From the NCBI GenBank assembly GCA_030248225.1, contig JASANE010012370.1:20681-84680 (forward strand): DNA of 64,000 nucleotides. The letters are read 5' to 3'. The position numbers and the translations under genes were made by a program. This document shows, one piece after another, positions 12,177 through 23,187 of the stretch. Under the pieces are notes generated by a model. The model was given only the letters and a program-made list of their open reading frames with translations, did no database searches and was not told where the DNA came from. How positions within the stretch are numbered: position 1 is the first letter of the stretch; each line of letters starts with the position of its first letter. The DNA is from Trileptium ribeirensis. Taxonomy: Eukaryota; Nematoda; Enoplea; Enoplida; Thoracostomopsidae.

Positions 12177-12546
12177 GCTGAGACCTCGGATCAATTTTCG
12201 GGGTTCTTTCAAAAAATTCGGGGTTCTATGTTGAGCGTAAACAGAGGTAACAAATATCAAAATACACCTATTATAACTTATTAGCACTGTTGCAATTAAA
12301 TAATTGTGCCCAACTAACACATGAAAATAACACGTAACAGCTGGACTAGTAGATTGATGGTTCGAAACATAAATTTTACAAAATATTCCAACGAAAAAAC
12401 GAGTTGAGTCCACTCACCAGAACCAGATGGTTCTGAGCGATTTTGACAACGGACGCAAGAATCGTCAGGCCCAATTCCACGTCCGGTCGTGGTGGTTCCA
12501 CTGTTCGCAATTTTAATTTATTTGCTATATACAGTAGCTGCAGTGG

Positions 12547-12643
12547 TTTGCAGACAATGGTTTCTCAGGGACCGGTGCAACCTATTTACAACGACTTTGC
12601 AAACAATAGTTTCCTATGGACGGGTGCAACCCACTTATCGACT
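12547..12643. repeat. Tandem duplication, 49-bp period
   Basis: Two adjacent units begin TTTGCAGACAATGGTTTC (12547) and TTTGCAAACAATAGTTTC (12596) and both contain GGTGCAACC. They differ at several positions, so the duplication is not recent. Confidence 0.65.
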
Positions 12644-15600
12644 TCCGTGTACTGCGACCACACAGGCTGATAAGTAGAGGTGAAATGAGGTTTTGCTGCC
12701 AAAACATTCAGGCTGTCTAGTGATTAGATGCGAAAAATCAATTGTAAAAGTAATACTTCTTATATTTTCCCAATTTAATTTTTACCACCATTCACCATAT
12801 ATTTACCAATTCTAGTTTAAACGGTTTTAGCCCAACAACATTAAGAGCTGAAATATAGTTGAAATTAAACATATACTGTGGGATTATCGACCTTCTCCGT
12901 GGCGCGTTTCTACCAAAACGTCAGCCAACATCCTCAATGGTGGCCAATGGGAAGGGGTGGAAATACAAAGCGAGTTCGTGTAATACCCAAAATAGAGGTA
13001 AAATCAAGAATAAGGGAAAGGAGCCACCAAAGAGATGGACCGGTCCACCAGCGGTCGGAGATACCCTTTACCAAAGAATAAGAGTGCGCGAGTTCAGGGG
13101 TAGACATGTCATTGCTTCGGGCAGAGGTGCTGTGGTTAGGTTTGGCATGTGTTGGAACAGCTGATGAATAAATAAACTAACAAAGTAGATTGGTCGTGTG
13201 AATCTAAATTAACTAAACTAAATTAACACTAAGATTTTAAAGTAAGTGAAAAGTAAATGTTCTTATCTGGGACGGATTGACTAAGTATAAACTATGTGAG
13301 AAATTACAATACATTTGAAGTGCATCTATATGCTACTACTGAAATTTGTGTGGAAGTAAATATATTATTATAGGTGTCCCTTGTTTTCAATCATACCATG
13401 CTGCAGCGTGTTCGGATAACTGACGACAGCAAGAATTTCAAAACCACGTAAACAAGGGAATTGGAGAATTTGCATTTATAATTGAAAAGTGGCAGTGGGA
13501 ATATCTAAAATATTACTTGATGGAAAATTTAGAAGGTGATAGCAAACTATGTAACTCTAGCGCTAGGAATAGGTAGTCATGGTTTGATTTTGTTCACTCG
13601 GCACCCTTCAGCCATGGTTGATTAAACATTAACCAAATTTTAGCAACACATGTGAACTTTGGTTGCTGTTGGCGAATTCGGCTAATCATGCCAACAGTGT
13701 TTGTACCATGGCGAGTTCGAATAACGAGCATGGATATAGCGGCAATAGTTCTTAAAAAGAAATTGACTTTTGATTAAAACGTAAAAATTTGTGTAGAATT
13801 ATTTATTATTAAAAACGCATGAAATTTGAAGTATGATTTAAGGGACAAAAGTTTACAGTGAACTGAATAGTGGTAACGGTAACAACTTTATGTAAAGTTT
13901 ACTGAGTTCGAAAGAAAAGCTAGCGTTACAAGTTTACTAACTGACGTTAAGATTTTGAAATACCGCTAAGCTACAGCTAGTTCGAGTAAACAAATCCGCA
14001 CCTCTCACTAAGTTATTTAGAAATTTCTCATGAAAATTTAGGTTGCGTCCGTGTAGGTTAGTATACAGCTATGTTTAGGTCCCACCAGAACGTGCTCGTG
14101 AATACGAGTTCTGGGTTTTTTTATTTAAAAAATCTTCATGTAAAATATCACTACGATGGAAAGTTCGTGTAACAGTCCCGTAGTATTTATTGAGTAAAGT
14201 TTGCATAAATTTCGCAAAATAAAATCGAAAAATTGAACTATGAATGTTTATTGCTAGCGGCAGTCACTTCTAACACGGGCCGGAAAGAACTCTAGTAGTT
14301 CTTAAGGCATCCAAGCTCTGTCTCAGCTCGGCAAGCGGCCAGAGTTGAGGCACAGACTGGAGCTGAACTGGACTTTCCATAAGACTTTTAGGCTTCGTCC
14401 ATATACATTGGAACTACCTTTAACATTGGCGATTAACTACTACACAAAACAAACGTCTGCGCTTTACCTGAGATAAACATAAAATAGCCGTGAGGAAATT
14501 GCACCAGAACACTAGAGTTAAAAATTCATACAGGTTGCCTAAAATAAAATAAAACAGACTAATTGCATATAGGGATACAAATTAAACTAGGGAATAGGTA
14601 GAAATAGACCCTGTTAAATTTCTATGAATATGTGGCGTGATTAGTGAGTAAATGGGATTAATACGCCTTTAGTTCTGGTGACTTTGCAGTGTCTTTAGGG
14701 AACGAAAACAGAGCTTAGTAACCAGTACCATTAGCTTGATATGCTAGGATAAGGTATTTATTTCGCAATACAGAGTTGGCAAATAAACTACCTGGATTGG
14801 CGAACTGCAATAGAATATGTAATAGGAATGCCCTAGCACTCGCCAATTTAAAACAAATTACAGCTAAACGCGGATTTGGTGCATCTCATGCGCACCCGAG
14901 TTTGACCAATTAAGCAACAATATCGGCCCGTATAGGATCCATAACAAAGATTTTTCGTAAAAATTTTAACACCAAATTTTAGCTTGAAAGCTCGAAAAAT
15001 ACACGGCAGTATCGTTAGCAAATAACGGATTATATAAAAGAAAAACTTAACAGCAAACTAGCATTATGCACTCGGTATGGGACTAACAGCAAATAACAAA
15101 GATATTGGGGCATAATTATGACCTGCATACATGCACTATAGATAGTAACAATTGATATCCTTCCACATAACCTTTGCGACAATTTAACACGATCATGCAT
15201 TATAGGATACATGTACCCAAAGTCGCAGCTACCTGAAAAAATCGTAGAGGTCTAGCCCTGAAATACCTAAAGCAATTTATTTGTTACTGTTAGTGGGACA
15301 AGTGACACAGGATTTCCCCTAAATAGAACGCGGGTGTTGGACCATAACTGCCAAGTCCCCTTAGCGTAAAATTTCCCCGGCCTGTGCATTGGACAACCCC
15401 TAGGCTAGGCTTGCGCGAATACATAGTTCCAGTAACTATGTCTCACCCTACAGCATGTTAACAATGTCACAGCCTTCGACGACAGAGCAGCCCATGGAAG
15501 ACAGCCTGGCTACCAACGGGTGGTGAAAAGGTGCCGGAAAGGTGGAAGGACCAATCCCACCCATAGGTTCCCGTTTAGGAATGGGCTGCCGTCAGCCATT

Positions 15601-15860
15601 ACCACTCTGCCAGATCTTACTTTGCCTGGCAATCCCGCCACCTCGGCAAGGATCCAGAAAAATGTCGCAGACAACCTCCTGTAGAGTCACTATGATTCTG
15701 CCTTACAGGAAGATACGGGTCTACGTATATCTTCTGATGTGGAGGAAATATGTCGCTTAACCATAATATCACGAACCGAAGAAGAAAAACTAGAACGTCG
15801 GAAAATATAAAACCATTCACAGTCACAAAATTGGGTACAAAACTAAGTCTAATAAGGAAC
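12644..15860. other. No recognisable gene over about 3.2 kb
   Basis: The longest open stretch (12859-13164) is rich in Gly, Lys and Arg but matches nothing I recognise and has no supporting context. A GC-richer patch at 15300-15700 gives a readable fragment (RNGLPSAITTLPDLTLPG, about 15580-15640) that resembles retroelement protein in texture, but I cannot place it. The rest is AT-rich and featureless. Confidence 0.4.
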
Positions 15861-15865
15861 ATCAT

Positions 15866-16352
15866 CATCATTTATTAACGTCCGTGTTTTCTCTTTTCCA
15901 AGAGGTCAATGACGGTCACCCTAAGACTTCACCGCATTTCTCCACTTTTTGCGATCTGTTGCATCTTGGACATTAAGCCCAACTCTCTGGCAGTCACGCA
16001 GCACCATCTCTTTCCACGTCATCATAGGTCTTCCTCTTTCCCTTCTACCATCCACCCCCAGTGTCCATGCCGTCGCCAGTGGCTCTTGATCGTCCCTTCT
16101 CAGCACATCCCCCTCCCGTCTCAGAGCGCTCCATTTCATTTCCTCCACGATGTTCTCTCTCAGGCCTAAGCGTTCCATCAACTCTTTGGTGTTCTCCCTA
16201 TCAACAAGTTTAACCCCACACATTCTCCTAATCATCGCTCGTAACGTTCTTCTCATAATTTCCACCTCAGTAGTTCTTATACACCACGTTTCGGCACCAT
16301 ACACCATTGCTGACCTAACACAAGCCTTGTAGATCTTACCTTTGATGTTCAT
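15866..16352 (-). pseudogene. RTE-like LINE, 5'-truncated 3' end
   Basis: On the minus strand 143 codons encode the C-terminal end of an RTE-like LINE polyprotein: KIYKACVRSAMVYGAETW, then a helical segment ending in IRRMCGV, then RGRPMMTWKEMV and DRKKWRNAV. These are the thumb-end and C-terminal signatures of the family. After the stop at 15921 the element ends in TAAATGATGATGATG (about 15866-15880), the short trinucleotide tail typical of RTE insertions. The 5' end is cut at about 16352, as expected from incomplete target-primed reverse transcription. Confidence 0.85.
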
Positions 16353-16490
16353 CTAGAACGTTCTATGCAAAGCACTGATGAAAGCGCATTAAATTTCATC
16401 CATCCGCATTGGCATCTCACAACCTCCAACACTGTTACCAAAATTACCAAAAAATAAGTATATACACTGTATTAAGTACAATACTAAGAT

Positions 16491-16597
16491 TCATTCAGAT
16501 TTATATAAATACTATTGATAAGATATAGATAATAAGATAATAGATATACAGTAAGATAATACTATTCATTCAGATTTATATAAATACTATTGATAAG
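16491..16597. repeat. 32-bp direct repeat, 75-bp spacing
   Basis: TCATTCAGATTTATATAAAT and the following 12 bases occur at 16491-16522 and again at 16566-16597, just before the LINE ORF1 start. It may be a 5'-UTR monomer remnant of that LINE, but two copies do not prove it. Confidence 0.7.
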
Positions 16598-16606
16598 CGA
16601 CATATC

Positions 16607-17572
16607 ATGGTTATATCGCGCAAATGGTCAATCTCAACTACTCCCAACAACCCACAATGTGCGGTTTGCAAAACATTAATACGTGTTGACAATGGCGATG
16701 TGTTCCTGCAATGCGCTCTATGTGGAGAACACCTCCATCGTACGTGCAGCGATATCAGTTCGACACAACACGATTGTCTCAACCGAGAAAACTCTGCGGT
16801 ACGCTTTTACTGCTCCAAATGCAACTCTCATGTAGATGATGATTTAAAAACAGTTAAATCATTGAGTGCGAAGTTTGACGAGATGGTCAAAAATCAAAAT
16901 AACATGATGGGATGTATTGATTCGATTATGGCTAAAATAAATTCCATTCCAGCGACGATTAACGTAACAGAAACTGTAGAAGATGACGGTTTGTCTAATA
17001 TACCAGCTCAGCCAATTTCCATGAGCGGACGCAGAAACCACGGAATAACCCCAAATCCAAACACAGACAGCGGACTACTGACTCAAGTTGTTGCAGAATT
17101 AGAAGATCAGGGTAGACCCAAAAACAACCTGATTTTTGCGGGATTGCCGGAGAACCTGAGTAATGATGCAGCAGTAGGAAAATCTAGTGACCTCAATGCG
17201 GTTAAAGAAGCTACAGATTTAGTATGTCCGGGCTTACAATATGGAGTGAAAGCAGCATACAGGATAGGCTTGCACTGTCAGCCCCATGAGAGCAACAATG
17301 GAATTCCTCAACTCAAACCTAGATTGATCAAGGTAGTCTTGGAAAGTCATGATCAACAGGCCGGTATTCTATCCAAGGCAAAATCTCTGCGAGCTGTAGA
17401 CGAAGGTCACAAGTTCCATCGTCTCTATATAAATCCTGACCGTACTCCAGCCCAACGAGTAGTTGATAAACAAATGAGAGCGAATCGCCCAAAAGCTCAC
17501 CAGCGTTTAGGTGTAATAACACCGGCTATAACAAATGCTGAGCCTGTAGTTTCGGGGGACGGGCAAGCATGA
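16607..17572 (+). CDS. CR1/Jockey-like LINE ORF1 protein with PHD finger
   Basis: An intact 321-codon frame from an ATG. Residues about 12-68 form a Cys4-His-Cys3 PHD-like finger (CAVCKTLI, CALCGEHLHRTC, CSKC), followed by a short helical region near residues 70-105, a Ser/Thr/Asn-rich linker, and a conserved C-terminal domain at about 165-300 (NNLIFAGLPENL, LIKVVLESHDQQAGIL, LYINPDRTPAQR). Such ORF1 proteins bind the element transcript and accompany ORF2p. ORF2 follows after about 220 bp in another frame. The length is normal for this group, and this is the best preserved LINE protein in the window. Confidence 0.9.
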   Translation: MVISRKWSISTTPNNPQCAVCKTLIRVDNGDVFLQCALCGEHLHRTCSDISSTQHDCLNRENSAVRFYCSKCNSHVDDDLKTVKSLSAKFDEMVKNQNNMMGCIDSIMAKINSIPATINVTETVEDDGLSNIPAQPISMSGRRNHGITPNPNTDSGLLTQVVAELEDQGRPKNNLIFAGLPENLSNDAAVGKSSDLNAVKEATDLVCPGLQYGVKAAYRIGLHCQPHESNNGIPQLKPRLIKVVLESHDQQAGILSKAKSLRAVDEGHKFHRLYINPDRTPAQRVVDKQMRANRPKAHQRLGVITPAITNAEPVVSGDGQA

Positions 17573-17797
17573 CATCTCAAAACAATGTTTCGTCAAAAAC
17601 TAACACAAACTCTCCTGTTTGCAAAATATATTCTCATGTTATTTCCTGTTGTAATACTGCTGACAGCAGTTCAGTACCACGTGGATCTGTAAATAAGTAT
17701 ATACTCTTATTTTGCTAATAATTTTAATGATTCTTGTTATTATTCAAATTTGTCATCTTTTGCCTCTAACGTTTCGTTACTGACTACTAACAACAGA

Positions 17798-18550
17798 ATG
17801 AACAACGAACACACTATAACTCACGACTCGCGCTATGGTAATCTAAATTTTCTTAAAGCATGTTTGATAAACTCAAGAAGCTTAATGAATAAATTAAATA
17901 ACTTAGAATTGTTTGTGTTTGATAAAAATCCCGACATTTTATTTATAACGGAAACGTGGAGCAAAGCAACGTTTGGTGACTGGGAAATATCTCTTAAAAA
18001 CTATTGTCTTTTCCTCTATGATCGCCCAAATCAAAAAGGTGGGGGTGTGGCTATTTATGTGAAGTCCGCTTTAAACCCCATATCTGCAGCCCTACCGCCT
18101 GAGATCGAATGTGAAGCGGTAATGTGTTCCATAAAGGCGACATCACAAGAAAATTGTTTGTTATGCTGCATATACCGGCCTCCTAACACTAGTCAAGCAA
18201 CTGATAATCCAATACACTCATTGTTCTGCCATGAACTCTTGACGGAATACTCCGAAGCATGCATTGCAGGTGACTTCAACCATCCTGATATCGATTGGAA
18301 AAACCTTATATGGCCACCAAGGTGTAATAAATTTGTTCTGGCAGTGCTTGACGGTGGACTACACCAGCATGTTCACGAAAACACGCGGCAAGAAAATTGC
18401 TTGGACCTTGTCTTTACTTACCATTCGGATGATATTATTGAACTAACTATTGAGCCCCCGCTAACTAGTACTACTGACCACAATATAATAGCATTTAAAC
18501 TTCAGTGGAACACACGCTATCGAAAGGCACCCAGACGCACACAACTTTGA
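17798..18550 (+). pseudogene. LINE ORF2, endonuclease domain
   Basis: The likely start is the ATG at 17798; the frame is open a further 48 bases upstream. The apurinic-type endonuclease appears complete: INSRSLMNKLNN, the catalytic ITETW box, CIYRPPNTS, AGDFNHPDIDW and TTDHN, the last holding the catalytic histidine. A TGA at 18548-18550 ends the frame although the same reading continues sensibly for 60 more codons, so it looks like a premature stop in a once continuous ORF2. Confidence 0.85.
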
Positions 18551-19123
18551 GTCCACCGTGCCACGCGAGCACAATGGGAATCGGCATGTCAAATGTTTAC
18601 CGCTATTAATATCACAAACACCCTCCGCCAGAGTGAGACTGTAGATGATATGTGGAATTTATTCAAGTCAACACTAATGTTTGTGCTCCAGCGAACTATG
18701 CCAACTAAATACCTCTTCTTCACAGTACATTTCTAAACCAATATGGGCAACCTTTCGTACCTTGCGAACACTGCTATGTAAAAGAAACGCCTACAGAAAA
18801 TTTAAAAGACGTAACACACTGGCGTCTTGGTTTAACTATCAAGCAAAGATAACGGAATGCGATATAATGTGCGAAACCGATATTCGAACCTTTGAACTCA
18901 GACTAGCTACAAATATAAAAACAGACCCCAAATCCTTCTTTGCGTACACAAATCGCAATCGTAAAAATCCTTGTGGTAGCATATGCATTAGATGGCCTTC
19001 TAATAATAGAGTTTGCGACGACCCTGATCTGATGAAATCGCTGATGAGTTCAACACTTTCTTTGCTTCTGTTTTTGTACCACCTGGTAACGCTTCAGGTT
19101 ATTCCACGGAACACCGTTCAACC
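18551..19123 (+). pseudogene. LINE ORF2, linker between endonuclease and RT, broken
   Basis: The region joins the endonuclease to the reverse transcriptase in at least two frames. After the TGA the first frame runs to about 18737; another frame (from about 18681) carries KRNAYRKFKRR and TNIKTDPKSFFAYTNRNR, matching the linker in the element at 8.4-11.8 kb. A further shift lies between about 18980 and 19124. Together with the stop at 18548 these breaks inactivate ORF2. Confidence 0.75.
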
Positions 19124-20662
19124 ATGCACGAAGTCGACTTTACAATTAGAACAATTTTTAAGAAATTAAGTGACATAGATCCTAGAAAAGGTATCGGACC
19201 AGATGGTATTCCAAATCTAGCTCTTAAAAACATGGCTACTGTATTATCTGAACCCCTGCGCATAATTTTTGAGTCATCATACCGTACAGGAATCTTACCG
19301 GCTGATTGGTTAATAGCTGACATAGTTCCTCTTCACAAGCACGGTGACACTTCTGATGTTGCTAACTACAGACTTATCAGCTTAACGTGTAAATGTTGCA
19401 AAATCATGGAACAAATAATCTGCGATGTTGTATGCACCCACTTCACCTCTAACGATTTGCTTAACAAGACTCAATTTGGGTTTTTGAAAGGAAAATATTG
19501 CTCCACTCAGCTAATTCTTTTTGTGAACTACTTGAGCAGAACTCTCAATGATGGCCACTCTATTGATTGTGTTTATCTTGACTTTAAAAAGGCTTTCGAC
19601 TCAGTCAGCCACTCACGTTTGATACAAAAACTGTCGACATTCCAACTAACAACTAAGGCTATTAAATGGTTTGAAAGTTTTCTACGAGGCAGATCACAAC
19701 GTGTAGTGTACAGAGGCTGTCGTTCCGGACCAGCAGACGTAACCAGTGGGGTTCCGCAAGGCTCTGTCGCAGGACCCTATTTATTTTTGATGTATGTAAA
19801 TGATGTCGACGAATGCATAGTTGGCGATGTTAAAATTCTGAAATTCGCTGATGATATGAAAATTTTTGCGAAAAATATCACATCATCCTCAGAACACGAC
19901 AACGCTAACAAACTGCAACAAACGCTAAACATGATACACCAATGGTCTCTTAGTAACGCTATGTATTTCAACGTAAATAAGTCGTCCGTACTACACTTTG
20001 GAGATAATACTATAATGAACGACTATACTCTCGATAATGAAATTCTCCAGCGAGTCGACACCATACGAGACTTAGGAGTTATGGTTAAATGCAACTTAAA
20101 GTGGGACGAACAATGTCTAAAAGCAGCAACCGCAGGCAACAAAATGTACGGCATTATTAAACGCCATATAAAATACCTTACTAAAACATATTTATTGTCT
20201 CTTCATCGCTCGCTTATACGTCCTTATCTAGAATTTGCAACACCGGTGTGGTCGCCCTACTTTCGCAAAGATATCGAGTTTTTAGAAGGTGTTCAACGAC
20301 GCGTCGCAAAGCTGCTGCCGAGTATCCGGCATCTTAGCTATGAAAATCGTCTTAAGTATCTTCAACTTCAAACATTGGAAACACGTCGCCTACGCGCTGA
20401 CCTCATCCTCCTATATCAAATTACGACGAACAAAATCGATTTTCCGTTTCAACAATTATTCGTGCTTGGAAACCCGGACACGCGCGGCCATCGGTACAAG
20501 ATAAAACCTCCAAACACACCCAAATCTCTAAAAAGGCTCCACTTTTTTAGTCACCGTGTTGTTAGCGCATGGAATAGCCTGCCTCTGTTTGTGATAGAGG
20601 CCCCAACGGTTGCCTCCTTCAAACGTTTGCTCCACGTTTCCGGATGTTTACCGGAAATATGA
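19124..20662 (+). pseudogene. LINE ORF2, reverse transcriptase and C-terminal domain (open 512 codons)
   Basis: This part of ORF2 is uninterrupted. In order: GIGPDGIPNLALKNM, NYRLISLTCKCCKIMEQII, TQFGFLKGKYCSTQLI, VYLDFKKAFDSVSHSRLI, SGVPQGSVAGPYLFLMYVND, the catalytic FADDMK box, a DLGVMVKCNLKWDEQC segment, RPYLEFATPVWSPY, and the CR1-type C-terminal block LQTLETRRLRADLILLYQI followed by VVSAWNSLP. The apparent start ATG is inside the original gene, so it is not an independent protein. Lineage is CR1/Jockey superfamily by motif order; the exact clade needs a phylogeny. Confidence 0.9.
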
Positions 20663-20802
20663 CAGTGCTCTGTCGCTGTGTCTCTGTTTTCAGGCCGTAA
20701 CAAATGGGTCTTATCGCCTCATCAACCGACGATTTTTTTTCAACAATGTACGAACGATAAGTATGGGGCGCGCAGGTGAATTAACATTATTACTAAAGTA
20801 TG

Positions 20803-21190
20803 ATTATTGAGCGGAGCGAGGTCGCCAAGCGAAGCGTTTTTATTTTCTGTCTGGGAGCAAAAAAGTCGATGTCCGTTCGTCCTTTAGTCTTTCATGGATC
20901 TCAAGAACCACTGAACCTATTTCAAAAAACTTTTTTGTTTGAAAGCTTATCATGTGAGGATGTGCGCATGATATTTTAGAAGTTTGGCAACTTGCCAATT
21001 TTATCATTAATTAAGCTAATTAGCTAATTAACACGCTAATTAAGCTCATAATAGCTTAATTATTAGTCGTAGAGTCGTTTTAACGGCCTGGGGTTTTCAG
21101 GTATGGCGAGTAGCAACTCTGACATTTTAAAATATTACTAATGCCGTCACTCCACTCAAAAAATGTAGTTCCACTACGACTGGTTATATG
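20803..21190 (+). repeat. Dispersed repeat family R1, copy 2
   Basis: Homologous to 495-950 in the same orientation. It begins about 140 bases after the stop codon of the LINE ORF2, so it could be a separate insertion into or beside the LINE 3' end. It ends in the shared AATGTAGTTCCACTAC block near 21163-21180. Confidence 0.7.
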
Positions 21191-22437
21191 AGCAAATTGT
21201 AACAATATTTATTGATTAGTAACCATTATTAGTTAATTACAAATTAATAAGTAAAAGTTAATAAGTAAAATTTTGTAATACGATATGATATACATAACTA
21301 CAGAAAATCGACAGAAAATATAAACGAACAATTAAAACCACGAAAAACACCAACCCGAAATAGCATAATAATATTACACGTAATGTCGTTCATCGTCGAT
21401 ACATTTCTCAAGCCAACAGATTAGCTATGTCACGGCACAGAGCGTATTTTAAATTTATTTAATAATAATTATGAAATTATTTATTCACTACTAAACTTAT
21501 ACAATTTTGGGTAAAATTTAGTGACTTTTTTGGGCTAGAAGTAGGGGTATATAGGGTGTCTGTAGGGATTAAGTAAATGTTTTGATGAGAATAAGTTAGT
21601 GGAGCCCCGTTTGGTAATTTAAGAGGTTTAGGAAACTAGAAAAAGATAAATTTTGGAATATTTTAGTTGGGGAATAGAGACAGACATTAGGAGGGTCCAC
21701 AAGTGTATAATAATGGAATAATAGTGAGACTAGGACCTCTTAACCCAAGGAGAATATGAAATATACCCCGGTACTACGGTAGAGTTTAAGGAAACTTAGG
21801 AATTTGTAATAATTCCGATATTTAAATGAAAATGTTATATTTTATGCAGGATTTGGGGGTTGCGTTAGGTTTTAGAGGTACCGTATCCCGAAATAGGAGC
21901 CAAAATAAGGTGGTTACCCATGGTGTGGCTAGGTGCCGTCCTACCCGAGAAGGTATTACCACCACCCCCCTCAGAGGGTTTAGAAATTATAACAAACTTA
22001 GTATTAAAATGAAACTGTTGGATTTTGTTAAGCTTTGATTTTAAACCAATTGTAAAGAGCAATATTTATATAAATTGGGAAGGAAGTAAAGGTTCCCTTA
22101 TGGGATTTGGATAGATATCATCTCCCAGATGATGATATAGAATTCACTCTCCCTGGGAGCAGATATATTCCCCGGAGGAGAGAGATATAAATTGTAGATA
22201 AATTTGCCATTTAAGTAGCAATATGGAAACTTGTGGAATTGTGAATTTTAGTTTGTATATTAAGGTTAGGGAGTAATATACCCGAAATAGGAAGCAATGT
22301 AGGTCTCCATCCCATAAATGGGTAAAAATCCCCTTCTGGAAGAGAATATAGAATTCACCCCTCGGGAAGAATGACTATCCCCCTGGTGAGGGTAAGGAAA
22401 TTGTTGTTTTCAGTGGTAAAGTCTCTGCTGGAATATA
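21191..22437. other. No recognisable gene; imperfect short repeats
   Basis: AT-rich sequence. The words CCCGAAATAGGA(G/A)(C/G)C and GGGAG-containing purine runs recur with spacing of a few hundred bases (for example near 21888 and 22281), suggesting an old degenerate repeat. No coding similarity was seen. Confidence 0.4.
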
Positions 22438-22558
22438 GTCTCCTAGGGAGGGAAAATACAAGATTGGACCTGCCCAAAAGTTGACATCAATCTAATTAAC
22501 GTTTCCAAATATCCATTCGCTTCCAGCGTTGCATCAGCAACCCGATGCCCATCTCTGA

Positions 22559-22759
22559 CCCGCCCGTCAACCCAAATACTGCGAACTGGATGCTGGCGAC
22601 GACTGCTTCGCCTGTGACGGTTGGGGGCATTACCACTGCGCTCAGATCCCTGCCGGCCTCGCCAATGACATCAGCGGGCATTCCCGAATCCTCGCGGTGT
22701 GCGAGAAATGCCTCTCTAGAAGCTGCCAACGCAGAGTCAACAAAGCACTTCCTCAATAA
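22559..22759 (+). pseudogene. Partial PHD-type zinc finger frame, unit 1
   Basis: A plus-strand frame open from just after a TGA at 22556 to a TAA at 22757 has no ATG but encodes CFACDGWGHYHC and, 20 residues later, CEKC. The spacing C-x2-C-x4-H-x2-C-x20-C-x2-C is that of the second part of a PHD finger, as in the ORF1 proteins at 8398 and 16607. Only one cysteine of the first pair is visible (KYCELDAGDDC). It is probably an ORF1 fragment of a third LINE family. The alternative frames on both strands are also open but show no family motif. Confidence 0.6.
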
Positions 22760-22934
22760 GTAAACTAATAGTTTACCTATTGGTATACCACTCTTCTACT
22801 AGATTATATTTTCGTCTCCTAGGGAGAGAAAATACAAGATTGGACCTGCCCAAAAGTTGACATCAATCTAATTAACGTTTCCAAAGATCCATTCGCCTCC
22901 AACGTTGCATCAGCAACCCGATGCTCATCTCTGA

Positions 22935-23135
22935 CCCGCCCGTCAACCCAAATACTGCGAACTGGATGCTGGCGACGACTGCTTCGCCTGTGACGGTTGG
23001 GGGCATTACCACTGCGCTCAGATCCCTGCCGGCCTCGCCAATGACATCAGCGGGCATTCCCGAATCCTCGCGGTGTGCGAGAAATGCCTCTCTAGAAGCT
23101 GCCAACGCAGAGTCAACAAAGCGCTTCCTCAATAG
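22935..23135 (+). pseudogene. Partial PHD-type zinc finger frame, unit 2
   Basis: The second copy of the fragment in the tandem duplication. All the Cys and His positions of unit 1 are kept and the frame ends at a TAG. The few differences from unit 1 lie mostly outside the finger. Confidence 0.6.
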
Positions 23136-23187
23136 GTAAACTAATAGTTTACCTATTAGTATACCACTCTTCCACTAGATTATATGC

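Larger units (their letters stand above)
22438..23187 (+). repeat. Tandem duplication of a 376-bp unit
   Basis: Unit 1 (22438-22813) and unit 2 (22814-about 23187) are directly adjacent and about 98 percent identical by eye; the central 200 bases are nearly unchanged. Each unit is GC-rich against an AT-rich background, carries a zinc-finger-like reading frame on the plus strand, and ends with a 27-bp palindrome. The palindrome is perfect in unit 2 (13-bp arms, 1-nt centre, 23131-23157) and has a mismatch in unit 1 (22755-22781). Confidence 0.9.

Noticed and set aside
12859..13164. Possible Gly/Lys/Arg-rich protein
   Set aside because: No similarity, no conserved context, and an overlapping alternative frame of equal quality.
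13376..13461. Small MITE bounded by CCCTTGTTT inverted ends
   Set aside because: Only about 9-10 bp of inverted similarity and no target duplication; chance cannot be excluded.
22496..22756. 86-codon minus-strand frame conserved in both 376-bp units
   Set aside because: Conservation follows from the recent duplication. The plus-strand frame with zinc-finger spacing explains the region better, and the minus frame has no ATG near its start.
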